Positions 8,727-17,462 of a stretch of DNA of 64,000 nt are shown here, piece by piece. Both the position numbers and the translations under genes were made by a program. The DNA is taken from contig CBDCEL010000003.1 in the NCBI GenBank assembly GCA_965215845.1, positions 744,001 to 808,000 on the forward strand, given 5' to 3'. The DNA comes from Aurantibacter_A sp965215845 (GTDB lineage: Bacteria > Bacteroidota > Bacteroidia > Flavobacteriales > Flavobacteriaceae). The notes under the pieces were generated by a model, which did no database searches, had not been told where the DNA came from, and saw only the letters and a program-made list of their open reading frames with translations. Positions within the stretch are counted from its first letter, which is position 1, and each line of letters starts with the position of its first letter.

Positions 8727-9842
8727 ATGAGCAAAATAGCATTAATCACAGGTATTACTGGCCAAGACGGAGCATATTTAAGCGAGTTTCTACTAAAAAA
8801 GGGGTATGTAGTACATGGTCTCAAGAGAAGGTCTTCACTATTCAATACTGATCGGATTGATCACCTGTATCAAGACCCCCATATTGAAGATCGAAATTTC
8901 ATATTACACTATGGCGATATGACCGATAGTACAAATCTCATTCGATTAGTTCAAGAAATACGGCCTGATGAAATCTACAATTTAGCCGCTATGAGCCATG
9001 TTCACGTATCCTTCGAAATTCCTGAGTATACAGGAAATGCAGATGGTCTGGGAACCTTAAGAATATTAGATGCCGTGCGCTTATTAGGACTTACCAAGAA
9101 AACAAGGATATACCAGGCCTCAACATCTGAATTATATGGAAAGGTACAGGAAGTACCTCAAAGTGAGACCACCCCATTCTACCCAAGAAGTCCTTATGCG
9201 GTTGCCAAAATGTACGCCTATTGGATCACGGTCAATTATCGGGAAGCTTATGGAATGTACGCCTGTAATGGCATATTGTTCAATCACGAATCACCTATTC
9301 GCGGCGAAACCTTTGTAACCCGAAAAATCACAAGAGCTACTTCTCGTATTGCCTTAGGCTTACAGGATAAATTTTACCTAGGTAATCTAAACGCCCAGCG
9401 AGATTGGGGTCACGCCAAAGATTATGTACGCATGATGTGGATGATTCTGCAGGCAGAGGAACCAGAAGATTGGGTAATCGCGACGGGCAAGACGACCCCA
9501 GTACGCGATTTTGTGCGCATGAGTTTTGCTGAAGTGGGTATTGAACTTAAATTCAGTGGTGAGGGAGTGAACGAAAAGGCGTTTGTCGAAAAATGCAACA
9601 ATCCTGATTATCAATTAGAAGTTGGCAAAGAAGTTCTTGCCGTGGACCCGGCCTACTTTAGACCAACAGAAGTAGACCTTTTAATTGGTGATGCCTCCAA
9701 GGCCAATAACAAGCTTGGCTGGATACCGGAATACGAGTTAGGGGATCTCGTGAAAGACATGATGCAAAGTGATTTAAAATTGATGCGAAAAGATAGGTAT
9801 CTTCAAGAAGGTGGATATCGAACCCTGAACTACTTCGAATAG
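8727..9842 (+). CDS. gmd: GDP-mannose 4,6-dehydratase
   Basis: The protein has 371 residues, close to the usual length. It is an extended short-chain dehydrogenase with the NADP-binding G9-x-x-G12-x-x-G15 motif (TGITGQDGAYL), the NADP-selective KRRSS segment around residue 35, a Ser/Thr-Glu pair in STSELYG, and the catalytic Tyr157-x3-Lys161 (YAVAK). It converts GDP-D-mannose to GDP-4-keto-6-deoxy-D-mannose. fcl starts 2 bp downstream, so the pair should supply GDP-L-fucose for the polysaccharide. It is preceded by 180 bp without a gene, in which I found no convincing full promoter, only a weak GATATTTG at 8657. Confidence 0.96.
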   Translation: MSKIALITGITGQDGAYLSEFLLKKGYVVHGLKRRSSLFNTDRIDHLYQDPHIEDRNFILHYGDMTDSTNLIRLVQEIRPDEIYNLAAMSHVHVSFEIPEYTGNADGLGTLRILDAVRLLGLTKKTRIYQASTSELYGKVQEVPQSETTPFYPRSPYAVAKMYAYWITVNYREAYGMYACNGILFNHESPIRGETFVTRKITRATSRIALGLQDKFYLGNLNAQRDWGHAKDYVRMMWMILQAEEPEDWVIATGKTTPVRDFVRMSFAEVGIELKFSGEGVNEKAFVEKCNNPDYQLEVGKEVLAVDPAYFRPTEVDLLIGDASKANNKLGWIPEYELGDLVKDMMQSDLKLMRKDRYLQEGGYRTLNYFE

Positions 9843-9844
9843 CA

Positions 9845-10942
9845 ATGGAAAAAAACTCCAAAATTTATGTTGCCGGCCATCGCGGTCTGGTTGGCAGCGC
9901 CATAGTAAAAAATCTTGAATCGAAAGGTTTTACCAATTTGGTCTCACGAACCCACTCAGAACTCGATCTGACCAAAATGGACGAAGTTCAAGGCTTTTTC
10001 AAAAAAGAGAAGCCCGAATATGTCTTCCTTGCTGCTGCTAAAGTTGGTGGTATCGTCGCAAATAATACATATAGGGCTGAGTTTATTTACGATAACTTGA
10101 TGATTCAGAACAACGTTATTCATCAGAGTTTTAAATACGGGGTAAAAAAATTGATTTTTTTGGGCAGCACTTGTATCTATCCTAAAAACTGTCCCCAGCC
10201 AATGAAAGAAGATTATCTTCTTACGGACATACTTGAGTACACGAATGAACCGTATGCGATTGCCAAGATTGCTGGTATAAAAATGTGCGAAAGTTACAAC
10301 CTACAATATGGCACTAATTTCATTTCGGTCATGCCCACTAATCTGTATGGACCAAATGATAATTTTGACTTGGAAAAATCACACGTACTTCCAGCTTTAA
10401 TCAGAAAAATACATTTGGGCAAGGCACTCGAAAGAAACGATTGGGAGGCGATTAGAAGCGATATTCACGCCCTGCCAATTCAAGACATCGATGTGATGAA
10501 TGATGATGAAAATACCATCTTGGAAAAGCTTTCTCAATATGGTATTTCCCTAAACGATGGGGAAGTTGTGGTTGAAATTTGGGGAAGTGGAAAACCGCAA
10601 CGCGAATTTTTGTGGTCTGAAGACATGGCCGATGCCTGTATATTTCTAATGGAAAATATTGATTTTAAAGATATGATTCCCGCGAATAGTGCTGAACCTA
10701 GAAATACCCATATCAATATCGGCACCGGGGTCGATATATCTATAAAAGAACTCGCTTTTCTAATAAAGAAAGAAGTTGGTTTTAAGGGAGGACTCAGGTT
10801 CAATACCAACAAGCCCGATGGGACTTTTAGAAAATTGACCGATGTCAATAAATTAAACAATTTAGGGTGGAAGAATAAAGTAGACCTTGACGAAGGGATA
10901 CAACGAATATATAGATGGTATTTGGGAAGAAGTTCAAATTGA
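9845..10942 (+). CDS. fcl: GDP-L-fucose synthase
   Basis: The protein has 365 residues. It has the NADP-binding G11-H-R-G-L-V-G17 motif, an active-site segment LGSTCIYPKN and the Tyr-x3-Lys pair in EPYAIAKIAG. It epimerises and reduces GDP-4-keto-6-deoxy-D-mannose to GDP-L-fucose. It is about 45 residues longer than the E. coli enzyme because of an insertion around residues 200-245, rich in acidic residues (DDENTILEKL), before the conserved GSGKPQREFLW motif; such longer forms are common in Bacteroidota. It is 2 bp after gmd and surely co-transcribed. A short inverted repeat follows the stop codon. Confidence 0.95.
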   Translation: MEKNSKIYVAGHRGLVGSAIVKNLESKGFTNLVSRTHSELDLTKMDEVQGFFKKEKPEYVFLAAAKVGGIVANNTYRAEFIYDNLMIQNNVIHQSFKYGVKKLIFLGSTCIYPKNCPQPMKEDYLLTDILEYTNEPYAIAKIAGIKMCESYNLQYGTNFISVMPTNLYGPNDNFDLEKSHVLPALIRKIHLGKALERNDWEAIRSDIHALPIQDIDVMNDDENTILEKLSQYGISLNDGEVVVEIWGSGKPQREFLWSEDMADACIFLMENIDFKDMIPANSAEPRNTHINIGTGVDISIKELAFLIKKEVGFKGGLRFNTNKPDGTFRKLTDVNKLNNLGWKNKVDLDEGIQRIYRWYLGRSSN

Positions 10943-10963
10943 CTTGATATTAATTAAATCAAG
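10943..10963 (+). terminator. Short stem-loop after fcl
   Basis: Immediately after the fcl stop codon, CTTGAT and ATCAAG form a 6-bp stem around a 9-base AT-only loop. There is no T-tract directly behind it. It could be a weak transcription end before the 145-bp gap to the phosphoglycosyl transferase gene, or chance in AT-rich DNA. Confidence 0.2.
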
Positions 10964-11086
10964 GAATCGCGATTTTCGTGATATTCCAATTTTACCCTTT
11001 ATCATATTAAATTGCTTTTAATCCATTGTATTAGTGTTTATGGGATTTAATCGATAATTTGCACTTGTTTTTGCGAAACAAAATAT

Positions 11087-11689
11087 ATGTACCGCCGTTT
11101 TTTTAAGAGAGGTTTTGATTTTGTTGCTGCGTTACTCGCCCTGATCATCTTTAGTCCGGTTTTCATTCTGATACTTATCCTGCTGCTAATTGCCAATGAA
11201 GGCAAGGCATTTTTTGTTCAAGCCCGTCCAGGAAAGAACGAACGTGTATTTAAGATTTTGAAGTTCAAATCGATGAACGATAAAAAAGGAGCTGACGGGG
11301 AACTGCTTCCAGATGGAGAGCGTATTACCCCAGTAGGTGGTTTCGTTAGAAGTACATCTCTAGATGAGCTGCCTCAATTGATAAATGTACTCAAGGGAGA
11401 TTTAAGCTTGATTGGCCCTCGCCCTTTGCTCATTCAATATTTGCCTCTTTACAGCGATGAACAACGGCGCAGACATGAAATTCGACCGGGTATCACGGGC
11501 TGGGCCCAGGTAAATGGAAGGAACAGTATCTCATGGCAGAAAAAATTCGAACTTGATGTATGGTATGTTGACAATTGTTCTTTTCTGCTTGACCTTAAAA
11601 TAATCTGGCTCACCGTATTAAAGGTCATCAAAAGGGACGGTATTTCGTCTGAGACCAGCGCAACCATGGAATTTTTTGAAGGAAATTAG
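11087..11689 (+). CDS. PglC-type initiating sugar phosphotransferase
   Basis: The protein has 200 residues, the size of the minimal monotopic phosphoglycosyl transferases. A single hydrophobic re-entrant segment (about 12-38, interrupted by Ser-Pro at 23-24) is followed by KILKFKSM, the catalytic Asp93-Glu94 pair in SLDELPQL, and GDLSLIGPRPLL and RPGITGWAQVNGRN, all hallmark motifs. It transfers a sugar-1-phosphate from a UDP-sugar, usually a 2-acetamido sugar, to undecaprenyl phosphate at the inner membrane, starting repeat-unit assembly. Short length and sequence suggest PglC/WcaJ-C-terminal type rather than the long WbaP type. It is the likely first committed step of this cluster. Confidence 0.9.
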   Translation: MYRRFFKRGFDFVAALLALIIFSPVFILILILLLIANEGKAFFVQARPGKNERVFKILKFKSMNDKKGADGELLPDGERITPVGGFVRSTSLDELPQLINVLKGDLSLIGPRPLLIQYLPLYSDEQRRRHEIRPGITGWAQVNGRNSISWQKKFELDVWYVDNCSFLLDLKIIWLTVLKVIKRDGISSETSATMEFFEGN

Positions 11690-11768
11690 AAACACGACTT
11701 CCCCCGCGACCAATTATTTAAAATAGAACAAAGAGGCAACCTTTGTCAGACCAACGCTTGATTAAATA

Positions 11769-12788
11769 ATGAAACTCAGTTACGTCATTCCATGTTACAA
11801 CATGGAAAAATACTTACCGGAATGTGTGGAGAGCTTGTTGGACCAAAATATGGATCCTGCGGACTATGAGGTTATCATTGTAAATGATGAATCAAAAGAC
11901 CGAACATTGGAAATTGCGAACAAATATGCAACTAACCATTCCAACATTAGGGTTATTGATAAAAAAAACGCCGGGGTCGGCGCAGCGAGAAACTCGGGCC
12001 TCGATAGGGCTTTGGGCGAATACATCTATTTTTTAGATCCCGATGACTATTTGGCTAGGAATGTCATTCCCAAATTATTGGAAATCATTGCAAAAAACGA
12101 TTTGGACATATTGACATTTAAAAGCCATAAATTTAAAAAAACCGCTCCGAAAGATTCCACGAACATACATGAGAACCATGACAGAATCGAGGTTTTAGAT
12201 GGAATTTCCTATGTAGCCAAGTACAAATACAAAAACGAGATTTGGTGGTTTGTCAGCAACCGGGAATTTATGGTCAAAAGTGGAATTCGTTTCATCGAGG
12301 GCCGTTGGATGGAAGATGCCATTCTCTGTACCGAAATCATTTTGGCAGCCGAACGAATTGCCCATGTTGAACTGGATATTCACCGATATCGTGTTCTTCC
12401 GACCTCCGCGATGCGCAACAAGACACCTGAGCACTACAATAAGGTCATTTATGACAATGCAAACGCAGCGCATGTTTTTGAGAATATCATCAAAGAAATT
12501 CCATCGAATCATCCAAATGCCAAAGAATGTATTAACAGGTTGAAGACCCGTCAACAGTCGTTCGTTTTCTTTTTGATGGTTAGGTTGATGAAATCTGATA
12601 TTTCGGTAAAAAAAATCCCTGAAATGTTGGAGGGTTTCGAAAAGATCGGCGCCTATCCATTGAACAATTTTTTAGGAAAGGATTATCACGGCTTCAACTA
12701 TTCCTTTCTCGTTTTTATCTTTAATAATAAACCATTGATCAATCCGTTTATAAAAGTGTTTAGAACCTTTTATACCTTTGTTCGATGA
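11769..12788 (+). CDS. Family 2 glycosyltransferase
   Basis: The protein has 339 residues. The GT-A domain starts MKLSYVIPCYNMEKYL, has VNDESKDRT, NAGVGAARNSGLDRA and the metal-binding YFLDPDDYL around residue 95. This is the standard inverting GT2 fold. The C-terminal 120 residues are basic and of the kind found in capsule GT2 enzymes. The donor and acceptor are not predictable. Its stop codon overlaps the start of the next gene by four bases (ATGA), so translation of the ATP-grasp gene is probably coupled to it. Confidence 0.88.
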   Translation: MKLSYVIPCYNMEKYLPECVESLLDQNMDPADYEVIIVNDESKDRTLEIANKYATNHSNIRVIDKKNAGVGAARNSGLDRALGEYIYFLDPDDYLARNVIPKLLEIIAKNDLDILTFKSHKFKKTAPKDSTNIHENHDRIEVLDGISYVAKYKYKNEIWWFVSNREFMVKSGIRFIEGRWMEDAILCTEIILAAERIAHVELDIHRYRVLPTSAMRNKTPEHYNKVIYDNANAAHVFENIIKEIPSNHPNAKECINRLKTRQQSFVFFLMVRLMKSDISVKKIPEMLEGFEKIGAYPLNNFLGKDYHGFNYSFLVFIFNNKPLINPFIKVFRTFYTFVR

Positions 12789-13753
12789 ATATATTGATAT
12801 CCTCTGCCGGAAGACGTGTTTCTCTGGTCAGGGCTTTCCAAAAGGAACTTGCAAAGGTATTCCCAAGGGGAAAGGTAATTGCCTCGGATGCCAACCCAAG
12901 ATTATCTGGTGCCTGCCAAATAGCCGATGGTAATTTCAAAGTACCGCGGGTAACTTCCCCCGATTACTTTGACTCATTGATTTCGGAATGCAAAAAGTGG
13001 AACATTTCATTGATGATACCCACTATCGATGCTGAATTGTTGCCTTTAGCCAAGAACAAAGGACAGCTTGCCGAAGAAGGAATCAAGGCCATCATTTCAA
13101 GTGCTGATTTCGTCGGAAAGTGCCGTGACAAAAGGGAGATTCACAAATTCTTCGAATCGCACGGAGTGGCCGTCGCTAAGGAATATGATAAAAAGAATTT
13201 TGAACTGCCCATGTTCATAAAGCCTTCTGATGGCACTAGAAGTCTGGACACCTATCTTATCAGAAACAAGGATGAACTAACCGATTATCATTTTGAGAAC
13301 GAGAAATTGATGTTCCTACAATACCTCGACCATGACCTGTACGATGAGTTTACATGTGACCTTTACTATGGAAGGGACAATCGCTTGAAATGTGCTGTTC
13401 CAAGAAAGAGAATCGAAGTGCGTGATGGTGAAGTCAATAAGGCCCTTGCCCTGAATAATTCATTGGTGGACTATATAAAGGGCAATTTATCACATATTGA
13501 AGGTGCCGTTGGTTGCCTGACCGCCCAATTTTTTAAACATAAATCCGATTCGAATATCTATGCCATTGAAATCAATCCGAGGTTTGGAGGGGGCTACCCC
13601 CTATCTTATCTGGCCGGGGCGAATTTTCCGAAATGGATTATCGAAGAATATCTGCTGGATCAAACAGTCGACGATAAATTTAGTTGTTGGGAAGATGAGC
13701 TTCTCATGATACGTTACGACGATGAAATACTTGTACATGGATTTAAAGGTTGA
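12785..13753 (+). CDS. ATP-grasp family carboxylate-amine ligase-like protein
   Basis: The protein has 322 residues. It begins with a Rossmann-like pre-ATP-grasp domain (MNILISSAGRR, VIASDAN, MIPTIDAELLPLA), then the ATP-grasp core with MFIKPSDGTRS, FLQYLDHD and the metal-binding AIEINPRFGGG near residue 265. The family activates a carboxylate as an acylphosphate and joins it to an amine or other nucleophile. Relatives in surface glycan clusters, next to a HAD phosphatase, are widespread, but their substrate is not established to my knowledge. Attachment of an amino acid or other acid to a sugar is a possible role. It overlaps the GT2 gene by 4 bp and the HAD gene by up to 32 bp. Confidence 0.8.
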   Translation: MNILISSAGRRVSLVRAFQKELAKVFPRGKVIASDANPRLSGACQIADGNFKVPRVTSPDYFDSLISECKKWNISLMIPTIDAELLPLAKNKGQLAEEGIKAIISSADFVGKCRDKREIHKFFESHGVAVAKEYDKKNFELPMFIKPSDGTRSLDTYLIRNKDELTDYHFENEKLMFLQYLDHDLYDEFTCDLYYGRDNRLKCAVPRKRIEVRDGEVNKALALNNSLVDYIKGNLSHIEGAVGCLTAQFFKHKSDSNIYAIEINPRFGGGYPLSYLAGANFPKWIIEEYLLDQTVDDKFSCWEDELLMIRYDDEILVHGFKG

Positions 13754-14393
13754 TCATAAAACGGTCATCGTCTTCGACCTTGACGACACCCTTTATAACG
13801 AAATGGACTATCTACGTTCAGCGTACAAGTCGATTGCGAAGAAATTGGATGCAGAGAAATGGGAAGCCCTATTTGCCAAGATGTTTTCCCTTTTTCGAAG
13901 CAAAGAGGACGTTTTCGAGTTCGTTTCGATAAAATACGGTAATGACAAAACGGCATTGATATCAAGCTATCGGGCTCACGAACCCAAGTTATGCCTGTTC
14001 GACAACGTGATGGAGGTCATCAATAAAATTAAGGAAAAAGGTGGTAAAATCGCAATCATCACCGATGGAAGAAGTAGTACACAACGTGTCAAAATAAAAG
14101 CCCTGGGACTACTTGATTTAGTAGACAAAATCATTATCTCAGAAGAAGTCGGTTCCGAAAAACCAAATGAACGAAACTATAGAATTATTGAAGATAGCTT
14201 TCCAAATTGCAATTACCTATATATGGCCGACAACCTGAGAAAGGATTTCATCGCCCCCAATAGGTTGGGCTGGAACAGCATCGGGTTGGTAGACAATGGC
14301 TTGAACATGCATTTTGACGGCCATCTTTATTTTAACAAAGAATGTCTCCCGAATAATTTTGTAACATCCTTCAAAGAAATAAATATTGTTTAG
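13722..14393 (+). CDS. HAD-superfamily phosphatase
   Basis: The protein has 223 residues from the ATG at 13722. All four HAD motifs are present: DLDDTLYNE (nucleophile Asp), IITDGRSS (motif II), Lys in GSEKPNERN (motif III) and YMADNLRKDF (motif IV). The cap inserted after motif I is helical, as in subfamily IA. It probably dephosphorylates a small phosphorylated metabolite in the cytoplasm. An alternative ATG at 13737 would shorten the overlap with the ATP-grasp gene from 32 to 17 bp. Pairing with ATP-grasp suggests a substrate in the same pathway. Confidence 0.82.
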   Translation: MKYLYMDLKVDHKTVIVFDLDDTLYNEMDYLRSAYKSIAKKLDAEKWEALFAKMFSLFRSKEDVFEFVSIKYGNDKTALISSYRAHEPKLCLFDNVMEVINKIKEKGGKIAIITDGRSSTQRVKIKALGLLDLVDKIIISEEVGSEKPNERNYRIIEDSFPNCNYLYMADNLRKDFIAPNRLGWNSIGLVDNGLNMHFDGHLYFNKECLPNNFVTSFKEINIV

Positions 14394-14471
14394 AATGCTA
14401 TTCCGAAGGTATGCCTAAATTTATCATTTGCTAATCAACCAAATATTTCTCCAAATCAATAGAACTTAAAA

Positions 14472-15446
14472 GTGTCAAAAGAAAATTTCAAAATAGGTTG
14501 CATAGGATCGAACCTCGAATCTCATGAAAGTTTGAGTTTCTTGATTGGCCAGGGATGTAAAATAAATACCCTTATTACCCTGCCGAGTGGTGAAAACAAA
14601 CATGTATCCGATTACTTTGATCTGCACGATTTCTGTGAAGAGCATGGTATAAATGTGGTAGATACTCAAAATGTCAATTCACCTGAGACCATCGAAACAG
14701 TAAAAAAGCTTGAGCTCGATTACCTATTTACCTTGGGCTGGAGCCAAATTTTCAAAGAAGACTTTATCAATTGCTTTTCGCAGTTTGTAGTGGGAACACA
14801 TCCATCAAAATTGCCGTATGGGCGTGGTCGCGCTCCCCTACCTTGGACAATCATAGAAGATCAGAGCTCATCCGCCGTAAGCTTTTTTAAAATCGATACC
14901 GGTGTAGATACTGGCAAGTTGATTTTTCAAAGGGAGTTTGACATTCCGGAAAGAACCTATGTCAAAGATTTATACGCACAAGTCGGCAAAGAATTGGGCA
15001 ATGGGTTTTATGAAATTTATAAGCTGATTTCTTCCGGAGCGAAAATCAATTTTCGGGCACAAGACAAAGAAGGCATTACCGTAAGAGGAAAACGTTCGCC
15101 AGCAGACGGTTTTATAGACTTCAATAGGACCGCCGATGAAATAGATCGGTTGATTCGAGCTGTAGGGGAACCCTATCCCGGGGCTTATTGCTATTACAAA
15201 AACCGCAAAATTATTTTTTGGGAAGTTGATATGGACGAAGACCGCAATTATTTTGGGAGTCGAGGCCAGATTCTCAAAAAGAATAAAAATGGTATTCTTG
15301 TACGCTTTTCAGACAGCAACCTTTGGCTCAATGCACCTACCTATGAAGATGGTCGACCAATTGAAATGAAGTTCTTTAGAGTTGGCGATAAGCTGGGATA
15401 TAATGTTCAAGATGAGATATTTAAATTAAAAAAACTTCTGAAATAA
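14472..15446 (+). CDS. Methionyl-tRNA formyltransferase-like sugar N-formyltransferase
   Basis: The protein has 324 residues from a GTG start. The N-terminal catalytic domain has THPSKLPYGRGRAPLPW (109-125) and FFKIDTGVDTG, matching the formyltransferase region with His110 and Asp146. The Asn two residues before the His in known N10-formyl-THF enzymes is Gly108 here. A C-terminal OB-like domain (about 205-320) carries RSPADGFIDF and RAVGEPYPGAY, as in Fmt-type enzymes. A housekeeping Fmt is unlikely given the setting and motif changes. The PIG-L deacetylase gene overlaps its stop codon by one base. I infer that the deacetylase frees an amino group which this enzyme then acylates, probably formylates, on the glycan precursor. 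Confidence 0.75.
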   Translation: MSKENFKIGCIGSNLESHESLSFLIGQGCKINTLITLPSGENKHVSDYFDLHDFCEEHGINVVDTQNVNSPETIETVKKLELDYLFTLGWSQIFKEDFINCFSQFVVGTHPSKLPYGRGRAPLPWTIIEDQSSSAVSFFKIDTGVDTGKLIFQREFDIPERTYVKDLYAQVGKELGNGFYEIYKLISSGAKINFRAQDKEGITVRGKRSPADGFIDFNRTADEIDRLIRAVGEPYPGAYCYYKNRKIIFWEVDMDEDRNYFGSRGQILKKNKNGILVRFSDSNLWLNAPTYEDGRPIEMKFFRVGDKLGYNVQDEIFKLKKLLK

Positions 15447-16126
15447 TGTTGGAACTTTTCAATAAAATATTGGTAATAGCAGCCCATCCTGATGATGAGA
15501 TTTTAGGTGTGGGTGGTACAATACCTCAATTGGTGAAAATGGGCAAACAAGTGGATGTCTTGATTTTCACTGATGGAAGTAGTACACAATACTTCAATAA
15601 TGAGGCCATTCTAGAGGACAAGTTCGGAGAGGCAAAAGAGGCCAATGATATTTTGGGTTCTAATTTGTTGCCCAGAGAAGATTTTCCTGATATGCGACTT
15701 GATACCGTGGCCCATGTAGACAAAAATATTGCATTGGGAAGAATTATTTCCGGAGGAGGGTATGACACTGTTTTTGTGCAGGACAGAACTGACATCAACA
15801 AAGATCATAACGAGCTATATGAAAGCACTTTGGTCTCATGCCGTCCTTATCCAGGTCAGAAAGTGAGGCATTTGCTCTCCTACTACGTGAATTCTTCTAC
15901 AGAATGGGGCAACATGTTGAAGAAAAGGGCTTTTAATCCCAATGTGTTTATAGATATCACCTCTACTATCGATGACAAGTTGAACGCGATGTCCAAGTAC
16001 AAGACAGAGCTTAGGGATTATCCTCATCCCAGAAGTCTGGAGGGCATCCGTAATTCGGCCAAATATTTTGGGAATATGGTCGGCATGGAATATGCAGAGC
16101 CCTTTTATTTGGTCTTTACGAAATAA
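15446..16126 (+). CDS. PIG-L family deacetylase
   Basis: The protein has 226 residues. The zinc site is visible as A-H14-P-D-D17-E18 near the N-terminus and His121 in DINKDHNEL, with the usual family length. PIG-L/LmbE enzymes remove the acetyl group from N-acetylated sugars such as GlcNAc conjugates. The start ATG shares its A with the last base of the formyltransferase stop codon, a strong sign of coupled translation. It is therefore likely to act on the same sugar as the formyltransferase. BshB of bacillithiol synthesis is an alternative because bshA is near, but bshA is on the other strand and the motif here is HPDDE rather than the BshB-like HPDDVE. Confidence 0.85.
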   Translation: MLELFNKILVIAAHPDDEILGVGGTIPQLVKMGKQVDVLIFTDGSSTQYFNNEAILEDKFGEAKEANDILGSNLLPREDFPDMRLDTVAHVDKNIALGRIISGGGYDTVFVQDRTDINKDHNELYESTLVSCRPYPGQKVRHLLSYYVNSSTEWGNMLKKRAFNPNVFIDITSTIDDKLNAMSKYKTELRDYPHPRSLEGIRNSAKYFGNMVGMEYAEPFYLVFTK

Positions 16127-16130
16127 CCGT

Positions 16131-17354
16131 CTAAAATTTAACGATCTCGAATTCAGAACGTCGATTTTCACGATGTTCTTCTTCGGTACACCGCACATTG
16201 TCATCACAGTGATTTGTAAGTCTCGCCTCACCTAGACCTGAACCGCTCAATCGCCCAGCATCTATTCCAAGATTTATCAAAAAGTCGATTGTTCGTTTTA
16301 CACGCCGTTCCGATAGCCATTGATTGTATTCATCAGTACCTCTGGAATCGGCATGGGACGTAATCTCAAGTTCGATCTCCGGGTTGTTCCTCAGAATCTG
16401 GGCCAAGCCTTCAAGAACTCTCTTGGCCTCGTTATCCAAATAAGATGAATTCAGGGCAAAATGGGAGTGCCCCAAGGCAGTGATTTGATCCATCAATTTT
16501 TGTTTTCTGGCGTCTTCGGCATTTTCCTTTTCCCGCTCCAAAGCCGCCAATCTTGCTTTTTCCTTCTCCTGGGCCAAACGCTCGGCGAGCAAGGCCTCTT
16601 CTTTTAGGCGATTTGCATTGGCAATGGAATCGGCTACGCGCTGCTTCTCTTTCTCCATTTCTTCTATAAGGGCTAGCTTCTCTTGTCCCTTTTTTGATAG
16701 GCCTTTTTCGATATTGAATTGATAAATTACACCTGCGGCATGTTGAATGTGGTTCGAAGCACCATTATTTCCCATCGCCCATTTTCCTGAAGAATTGAAA
16801 TCCAACGCCCATCGGTCTGAAAGCCAAGTGCGAAATCCGACTACCGCATTATAAGTACTACGGGGTTGATCATTGGCCCTTGTGTATCCCAGGCCACCAC
16901 CTAGATAGGGGTCGAACCATGATGTTTCATTATAAAGTTTGTTCAAATCATAAGTAATACGGCCGTCAATACCCAAATAGGAGGTTGCCTCCGTATTTAC
17001 CACACCATCTATAATTTTACCGACTTTGAACCTGTTGTAAGTGGCGATTGCCTCAAATGACAAGCCGCTTTTTGTAGTTGCACCGTAGTTTATTCTTGAA
17101 GGAAATGGAACATAATTCCATTGAGAGTCGAAAGCGAACAATTCATCGGCCATATCACCAGAATCATCTACGAAATTGAAGCCTAAGCCCAATACCGAGG
17201 ATTTTACCACAATACTGTCCTTCGCCGTTAGCTGCAGTTCTTCGGCCATTGGCCCCGTACTCTCAAGGGAGTCTTGATTTACACTTTCCTGTGAATAGGA
17301 AAAATGGAGAAGTAAAAACGCCAAAAATGACGCTATCAGAGTAACATTTTTCAT
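16131..17354 (-). CDS. OmpA-family outer membrane protein
   Basis: The protein has 407 residues. A signal peptide (1-21, ending SYSQ) precedes a beta-rich domain of about 50-215 that looks like an eight-stranded barrel. Residues 219-290 form a strongly charged coiled coil, and 300-405 are an OmpA C-terminal domain with SHADSRGTDEYNQWLSERR, including the Asp336 and Arg350/351 region that binds diaminopimelate of peptidoglycan. Two cysteines (CDDNVRC) near the end may form a disulfide. It should link the outer membrane to the cell wall. It is last in its strand block, with a candidate promoter of its own upstream, and its 3' end lies 4 bp from the convergent PIG-L gene. Confidence 0.9.
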   Translation of the reverse strand: MKNVTLIASFLAFLLLHFSYSQESVNQDSLESTGPMAEELQLTAKDSIVVKSSVLGLGFNFVDDSGDMADELFAFDSQWNYVPFPSRINYGATTKSGLSFEAIATYNRFKVGKIIDGVVNTEATSYLGIDGRITYDLNKLYNETSWFDPYLGGGLGYTRANDQPRSTYNAVVGFRTWLSDRWALDFNSSGKWAMGNNGASNHIQHAAGVIYQFNIEKGLSKKGQEKLALIEEMEKEKQRVADSIANANRLKEEALLAERLAQEKEKARLAALEREKENAEDARKQKLMDQITALGHSHFALNSSYLDNEAKRVLEGLAQILRNNPEIELEITSHADSRGTDEYNQWLSERRVKRTIDFLINLGIDAGRLSGSGLGEARLTNHCDDNVRCTEEEHRENRRSEFEIVKF

Positions 17355-17382
17355 AAGCAGGTTTTTGGGGCTGATTCGTACG

Positions 17383-17414
17383 TAAAATTAGTAGGAAATC
17401 AAATGAGCCTCAAA
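17383..17414 (-). promoter_or_regulatory. Candidate Bacteroidota promoter of the OmpA-family gene
   Basis: Read on the - strand, TTTG (17414-17411) is followed after 20 bases by TAATTTTA (17390-17383), one base off the TAnnTTTG -7 consensus. The predicted start of transcription is about 17376, leaving a leader of some 20 bases before the ATG at 17354. The spacing fits the known TTTG-N19/20-TAnnTTTG arrangement. Confidence 0.4.
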
Positions 17415-17462
17415 AAACCGCTATGAACAGGGAAAAATATCGTTAAATACCACAATTATGGA

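Noticed and set aside
8651..8851. 66-codon open frame across the gmd start
   Set aside because: It overlaps the well-supported start of gmd in another frame and has no recognisable features.
14472..15446. Housekeeping methionyl-tRNA formyltransferase
   Set aside because: Gly replaces the catalytic Asn, no def gene is adjacent, and the gene is coupled to a PIG-L gene in a glycan cluster.
15446..16126. PIG-L deacetylase as BshB of bacillithiol synthesis
   Set aside because: It overlaps the formyltransferase gene on the + strand, while bshA is in another unit on the - strand. Its motif is AHPDDE, not the HPDDVE type I associate with BshB of this phylum.
1..16126. Horizontal transfer of the glycan cluster from base composition
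   Set aside because: The cluster looks more AT-rich than the rest by eye, but I could not compute composition, and no mobile element or flanking repeat was seen.
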